Assembly: GCA_947475855.1 (NCBI GenBank)
Contig: CANJPN010000150.1
Coordinates: forward strand, 1-12,151
DNA: 12,151 nucleotides
DNA from: Bradyrhizobiaceae bacterium
GTDB taxonomy: Bacteria > Pseudomonadota > Alphaproteobacteria > Rhizobiales > Hyphomicrobiaceae
Direction: 5' to 3'
The notes beneath the pieces were generated by a model that saw only the letters and a list, made by a program, of their open reading frames with translations, had not been told where the DNA came from and ran no database searches. A program made the position numbers and the translations under genes. Below, piece by piece: positions 8,056-12,151 of the stretch (the stretch's first letter is position 1; each line of letters opens with the position of its first letter).

Positions 8056-9130
8056 GCATCCGCCGCGAGCCAGCGGCTATTTCAGAACGAGCTACGCGCA
8101 GGACCACGCGCTGATCCAGACGCGACTGGAGTGGTTGGCGACGGCCGCGCTCGCCGTTGCCCTGTGCGGAGTCCCACTGATCGCGTCGCCCTTCCTGCTC
8201 GATCTGGCGACGCAGGTGCTGCTCGCGATCGTCGGGGCACTCGCACTCGCGCTGCTTACCGGATACGCAGGGCAGATCTCACTCGGGCACGCCGGATTGC
8301 TTGCTGCCGGCGCGTTCACCGTCGGCATCCTGTTCAAGGAGTTCAACGCGCCGTTCTGGATCTCGTTGCCGGCGGCGGCGGTTACGGGTGCAGCTCTCGG
8401 CGTCGTGTTCGGGTTACCTTCTCTGCGGTTGCGCGGGCTCTACCTCGCGGTATCGACGCTCGCGTTGCATTTCGTGGTCGTGTACCTCGGCGGCGAGTAC
8501 GAGTCGAAGCGCGGCTTCTCGACTGGCATCATGATCGATCCACCGAGCCTGTTGGGCGTATCAATCACCAGCGGGCGAGCGTGGTATCTCGTCATGCTAG
8601 GCGCGGCGGTGGTCGCGCTGCTGCTCGCGGCCAACATCCTGCGCAGTCATACAGGTCGCGCCTGGCGCGCGGTGCACGCGAACGAGACGGTCGCCGGGGC
8701 GCTCGGCATCAACGTCGCGGCAGCGAAACTCGGCGCATTCGTGATCACATCGAGCATGACGGCGGTGGCGGGCGGACTGTTCGCCTATCATCGCGGCTTT
8801 GTCTCGGTAGAAGCGTTCTCTCTCTACCTGTCGATCCAGTATATCGCGATGATCATCATCGGCGGCATGGGATCGTTACTCGGCGCGGTGCTCGGCGCCA
8901 TCTTCGTTACGCTGTTTCCCTACGCCATCGAGGCGCTCGTCGGGATGCTGCCGGGATCGCAGCGCTACGCGGGATCGCTGTTCGCCGTGAACTACGCAGC
9001 ATTCGGTGTCGTGATGATCCTGTTCCTGATCTTCGAGCCGCTCGGACTCGTCGGCATCTGGCGGCGGCTGCAGAGCTTCTTTCTGTTGTGGCCGTTCAAG
9101 CAGCGGCCGGTCGGCGGAGGGCGCAAATGA
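8048..9130 (+). CDS. Branched-chain-type ABC transporter permease, LivM-like
   Basis: The second channel subunit has 360 residues. After a hydrophilic N-terminus of about 28 residues come roughly nine to ten hydrophobic segments. The LivM hallmark GYAGQISLGHAGLLAAGAF lies at 72-90, followed by PSLRLRGLYLAVSTLA (124-139). The ATPase coupling loop is HTGRAWRAVHANETVAGALGI (201-221), and IIIGGMGSLLGAVLGA (269-284) and EPLGLVGIWRR (330-340) are typical of the C-terminal part. The GTG start at 8048 has GGGAGG nine bases upstream and overlaps the livH stop by 8 bp. The ATG-type start of the next gene overlaps the livM stop by 4 bp. It should pair with the LivH-like protein to form the membrane heterodimer. 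Confidence 0.92.
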   Translation: MSRHPPRASGYFRTSYAQDHALIQTRLEWLATAALAVALCGVPLIASPFLLDLATQVLLAIVGALALALLTGYAGQISLGHAGLLAAGAFTVGILFKEFNAPFWISLPAAAVTGAALGVVFGLPSLRLRGLYLAVSTLALHFVVVYLGGEYESKRGFSTGIMIDPPSLLGVSITSGRAWYLVMLGAAVVALLLAANILRSHTGRAWRAVHANETVAGALGINVAAAKLGAFVITSSMTAVAGGLFAYHRGFVSVEAFSLYLSIQYIAMIIIGGMGSLLGAVLGAIFVTLFPYAIEALVGMLPGSQRYAGSLFAVNYAAFGVVMILFLIFEPLGLVGIWRRLQSFFLLWPFKQRPVGGGRK

Positions 9131-9936
9131 ACTCCGACACGATGCTCACCGTCGACAAGCTCGAGGTCGTCTACAAACGTGCGATCACCGCCGTCCAAGG
9201 CATATCGCTGAGCGTAGCACGCGGTCAAATCGTGGCTGTGATCGGCACCAACGGCGCGGGCAAGTCGACGACTCTGCGCGCGATATCCGGATTTATCGGC
9301 ATTGATGACGCGCGCGTAACGGACGGCAGCGTCACGTTCAAGGGCCAGCGGATCGACAACCGTCCACCGCACACCATCGCGCGTCTGGGCATCGCGCTCG
9401 TACCGGAGCGGGAAAAGGTGTTCCCCAACCTGTCTATCGCGGAGAACCTGGCTGCGCCGGTTGCGGCGAGAGCATCGCGCAGCGAACGTCGACGCAGGGA
9501 GGAGCTCGTATATCATTTCTTTCCGCGGCTCGCCGAGTTGCGAGCGCGCATCGGCGGATTGCTGTCGGGTGGCGAGCGCCAAATGCTTGCGATCGGTAGC
9601 GCGCTCGTTTGCCATCCCGAGCTACTGCTGATCGACGAGCTGTCGCTCGGTCTCGCGCCCGTCGTGGTCGAGGGGTTGATGGAACGGCTCGTGCAGATCC
9701 GCCGCGAGTTAGACATCACTATCCTGCTGGTCGAACAGAGTGCGTCAGTGGCTCTCGCGATTTCGGATTACGGTTATGTGCTGGAGAACGGCCGGGTCGT
9801 TCTCGATGGCGATGCAGCGCGCCTCAAGGATCATCCTGAGATCAAGGAGTTCTATCTGGGGCAAGCGCGCGCCGGCGACCGGCGCTCTTACGCCGAGATC
9901 AAGCAATATCGGCGCAGCCGGAGGTGGTATGGCTGA
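9127..9936 (+). CDS. ABC transporter ATP-binding protein, LivF-like
   Basis: This 269-residue cytoplasmic ATPase drives the importer together with the LivG-like protein. Walker A is GTNGAGKST (40-48), the signature LSGGERQMLAIGSAL spans 146-160, and Walker B LLLIDELSLGLAP ends in catalytic E171. The switch position is glutamine in LLVEQ (200-204), which is usual in LivF. VPEREKVFP (92-100) is the Q-loop equivalent. Two details differ from the standard form: DEL instead of DEP after Walker B, and a basic tail of about 25 residues after FYLG, ending YRRSRRWYG. I have seen similar tails in rhizobial homologues linked to acyl-CoA synthetases. ATG 9127 has GGAGGG upstream and overlaps the livM stop by 4 bp. 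Confidence 0.92.
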   Translation: MNSDTMLTVDKLEVVYKRAITAVQGISLSVARGQIVAVIGTNGAGKSTTLRAISGFIGIDDARVTDGSVTFKGQRIDNRPPHTIARLGIALVPEREKVFPNLSIAENLAAPVAARASRSERRRREELVYHFFPRLAELRARIGGLLSGGERQMLAIGSALVCHPELLLIDELSLGLAPVVVEGLMERLVQIRRELDITILLVEQSASVALAISDYGYVLENGRVVLDGDAARLKDHPEIKEFYLGQARAGDRRSYAEIKQYRRSRRWYG

Positions 9937-10693
9937 GCTGGAAATCGAGGGACTGTCGCTCGCGTTCGGCGGACTTCGGGTGCTCGACAATGTTTCACTG
10001 CAGGTCGAAACCGGCGAGCTGTTCGCATTGATCGGACCGAATGGCGCCGGCAAAACGAGCGTGTTCAACTGCATCAGCGGGCTCTATCGTGGCAGCGGCA
10101 GCATCAAGTTCCGCGGGCAGGAGCTGACGAAGCTCGCTCCGCATGCCATTGCACGGCTCGGTATCGCGCGGACGTTTCAGCACGGCGAGTTGTTTCCGCA
10201 CATGAGCGTGGTCGAAACGCTGCTGACGGGACGGCATGCGCATTGCCGCGGAAACGTCATCTCAGGGATGTTGAATCTGCCGCGTGCGCGGCGGGAGGAA
10301 TTCCGTCAGCGCGCGGAAGTGGAGCGGATTATCGAGCTGACAGAGCTCGAGCACTATCGGCACGCACCGGTCGATGCGCTACCTTTCGGATTGCAGAAGC
10401 TCGTCGGTTTTGCCCGCGCGCTGGCGATGGAGCCGAAGCTGCTACTCCTCGACGAACCCTCTGCCGGGCTCAATCGCGACGAGCGCGAGGATCTGGCGCG
10501 ATTCATCCTGCGGGTGAAGCACGAAATCGGCCTCGCTATCCTCTGGATCGAGCACGATATGCAGATGATCTCGGATCTCGCGGACCGGATTCAAGTGCTC
10601 GACTACGGCTGCACGCTCGCCAGCGGACCGCCAGCGAAAGTGCTGAGCAATCCGAAGGTTATCGAAGCCTATCTCGGACACAGCAGCGCTTGA
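9929..10693 (+). CDS. ABC transporter ATP-binding protein, LivG-like
   Basis: This 254-residue protein is the partner ATPase of the importer. Walker A is GPNGAGKTS (36-44), the Q-loop glutamine is Q84 in RTFQHGELFP, Walker B is LLLLDEPSAGL (171-181) and the switch histidine is H209 in WIEHDM. The long insertion between Walker A and the signature (about 100-145) and the family-specific signature beginning LPFG (151-154) place it with LivG rather than LivF. The signature reads LPFGLQK where LivG proteins commonly have a YGQQR-like form. The ATG at 9929 has GGAGG four bases upstream and overlaps the preceding stop by 8 bp. An open frame extends further upstream but lies inside the LivF gene. This is the last gene of the tightly packed operon; no clear terminator follows. 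Confidence 0.92.
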   Translation: MAELEIEGLSLAFGGLRVLDNVSLQVETGELFALIGPNGAGKTSVFNCISGLYRGSGSIKFRGQELTKLAPHAIARLGIARTFQHGELFPHMSVVETLLTGRHAHCRGNVISGMLNLPRARREEFRQRAEVERIIELTELEHYRHAPVDALPFGLQKLVGFARALAMEPKLLLLDEPSAGLNRDEREDLARFILRVKHEIGLAILWIEHDMQMISDLADRIQVLDYGCTLASGPPAKVLSNPKVIEAYLGHSSA

Positions 10694-10709
10694 TTTTAAA
10701 GCCTATCTC
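10665..10709 (+). repeat. 11-bp direct repeat flanking the livG stop codon
   Basis: AAGCCTATCTC occurs at 10665-10675 in the last codons of the LivG-like gene and again at 10699-10709 just after its stop codon. The offset is 34 bp. It could be the trace of a small duplication or simply coincidence. Confidence 0.45.
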
Positions 10710-10805
10710 CCATGCCGCGCTGCCCCTCTCGACACTTCCACAATCGGCTCCCATATCACTCACCTGGTCCGGCGCAGTTGCCGGTCGGTCAATGCGGGAG
10801 TTCCC
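10694..10805. other. Intergenic gap before the protease gene
   Basis: These 112 bp hold no gene and no hairpin followed by a T-run. The second copy of the 11-bp direct repeat lies at its left end. GGGAG at 10796-10800 is the protease ribosome binding site. A promoter for the protease might lie here, but I cannot point to a good -35/-10 pair. Confidence 0.4.
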
Positions 10806-11835
10806 ATGCGTTTTGGATTCGGCCGCAAGGTCGTCAAAGCTGAAGATGCTCACGGCAGCAGCACCGCGCCCCACCATCCATCGCACGCTGCCAACAACGA
10901 CGGAGATCTGCTCGACGCCTATTCGACGGCCGTCGTCAGGGTTGTGGAAACCGTGTCGCCGGCGGTCGTGCACATCGAGATGGAGGGCGAACGGCAAGGC
11001 CGGGCGGCGAACGGCTCGGGGAGCGGCGTGATCGTGTCGCCTGACGCCATCGTGCTGACGAACAATCACGTCGTCGATGGGGCGAGCCGGATCACTCTGA
11101 CACTGGCTGACGGCCGACAATTCCGCGCGCGCTATCGGTCGCGACCAGGAGACCGATCTCGCGGTGCTACGCGGCGAGACTGCCGAGACGCTACCGCCGG
11201 CTCAACTGGCGGATTCAAAGCGTGTGCGGCCCGGGCAGATCGCAATCGCCATCGGCAATCCGCTGGGCTTCCAAAGCACCGTCACGGCGGGCATCGTGAG
11301 CGCGGTCGGGCGTTCGCTGCGCGGCAGCAACGGCCGGCTGATCGGCGACGTGATCCAGACCGACGCTTCGCTCAATCCGGGAAACTCGGGAGGCCCGCTG
11401 GTCAGTTCCACGGCGGAGGTAATCGGCATCAACACCGCCATGATCGCCGGTGCGCAAGGCATCTGCTTTTCCGTGGCGGCCAACACGGCTCGCCACGTTC
11501 TCAGTCAGATCCTCGCTCACGGACGCGTCCGCAGGGGCCGTATCGGCATTGTCGGCGAACAAATACTGATGCCGCGGCGGCTACGCGATCTGGCAGGCAT
11601 CGCACAGGGTAGCGGCTTGCTGGTGCGCGACGTCGCAAGCGGCTCTCCCGCAGAGGCGGGCGGCATAAAGGCGGGCGACATCGTGGTCGCGCTCGACGGG
11701 TTACCGATAACGGGAGTTGACGACATCATGCGGCTTCTCGATGCGAGCCGCATAAGCCGTGAAGTGGAAATACGTATGCTGCGAGGCAGCGAGCAGATTT
11801 CAGTCCGAGTTACGCCTGACGAGCGGCCAGCGTGA
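10806..11835 (+). pseudogene. HtrA/DegP-like S1C serine protease with one PDZ domain, frameshifted
   Basis: Two overlapping frames together make one S1C protease of about 343 residues. The first frame (from ATG 10806, GGGAG five bases upstream) carries the catalytic histidine in LTNNHVVDG (H88) and runs to DGRQFRAR. Family homology then continues in another frame as IGRDQETDLAVLRG, with the catalytic aspartate, then NPGNSGGPL with the nucleophile near 195, and a C-terminal PDZ domain (GSGLLVRDV, GGIKAGDIVVALDG) to the stop at 11835. The break lies at the CG run 11124-11132. Restoring one GC unit gives FRARAIGRD with no residue gained or lost. Left as it is, the first frame ends after 268 residues without Asp and Ser. 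No signal peptide or membrane helix is seen at the N-terminus, unusual for periplasmic HtrA. It may be a true pseudogene, a phase-variable gene or a sequencing error. Confidence 0.85.
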
Positions 11836-12151
11836 CTTGTGCCGCACTGGACCGGGGAAGGCGGCATTAGAATGAAATGACGCAGTCAAATCGTAACGTG
11901 AGCCATCGGAATTGCCGCATACGCTCGCAATATGAGCGACTTGAGTTCCTCGAGCCGCTTGCCGCAACCGGCGCACATTCTTAAAACTTGGAGCCAAAAA
12001 TTAATTAGTCGGCCGTGAAGTTTCTTCAACCTGCTGATCTCGTTTGCTGATCGAGCGGGAAGTCTGGCTTTGAGTTGCCGGATTTCCACGCTTCCCCGTG
12101 GATTTCCTTGCAAATCGTGATGGGGGTTTGCTGCTGTGGCGAACCATGATT
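11836..12151. other. Right-end region with no convincing gene; small minus-strand open frames
   Basis: The last 316 bp are less GC-rich than the rest. On the minus strand, ATG 12147 to TAA 12001 encodes 48 residues rich in Ser, Lys and Arg (begins MVRHSSKPPSRFARKS). After that stop the same frame stays open to about 11800. A second minus-strand frame, open from the window edge to 11886, encodes a Leu-rich helical stretch including MCAGCGKRLEELK. I recognise neither, and upstream signals lie outside the window. A weak stem (TGCCGC 11840-11845, GCGGCA 11861-11866) follows the protease stop without a T-run. A direct repeat GGATTTCC (12080-12087, 12100-12107) brackets a small palindrome (TCCACG/CGTGGA). 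Confidence 0.25.

Noticed and set aside
11164..11835. Stand-alone protease gene starting at GTG 11164
   Set aside because: It would lack the catalytic histidine and aspartate and the first beta-barrel. The upstream frame supplies the histidine part, so one frameshifted gene is the better reading.

Overview
The window is GC-rich and densely coded, with short overlaps between genes, Shine-Dalgarno sites of the GGAGG type and some GTG starts. Protein families and gene order point to an alphaproteobacterium of the Hyphomicrobiales, probably Bradyrhizobium-like. This assignment is inferred from gene content, not from a marker gene.

Layout. The left part runs leftward: a propionyl-CoA carboxylase alpha subunit (1-1728, cut by the window edge) and, upstream of it, a MetE-like cobalamin-independent methionine synthase family protein (2060-3178). 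They are separated by 331 bp without a gene but with two strong inverted repeats. A short AT-richer divergent region (about 3179-3352) holds a promoter-like pair and a small inverted repeat that could be an operator. From there a compact rightward operon begins: a TetR-family regulator (3353-4030), a long-chain-type acyl-CoA synthetase (4023-5915), and a complete branched-chain-amino-acid-type (HAAT) ABC importer made of a periplasmic binding protein (5969-7129), two permeases LivH-like and LivM-like (7183-8055, 8048-9130) and two ATPases LivF-like and LivG-like (9127-9936, 9929-10693). After a 112-bp gap comes an HtrA/DegP-like serine protease with a PDZ domain (10806-11835) whose reading frame is broken in a CG dinucleotide run. 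The last 316 bp hold no convincing gene.

How the genes work together. The importer probably takes up a carboxylic acid, perhaps fatty, branched or aromatic rather than an amino acid. The synthetase would trap it as a CoA thioester, and the TetR protein would sense the substrate or its CoA ester. Propionyl-CoA carboxylase would handle propionyl-CoA from odd-chain or branched substrates. This is inference from co-localisation; the substrate cannot be read from the sequence.

I see no CRISPR array, rRNA, tRNA, insertion sequence or phage gene. Most of the window is ordinary metabolic gene content. The points most worth checking are the frameshifted protease, the hairpin that buries the livH ribosome binding site, and the promoter/operator arrangement in the divergent region.
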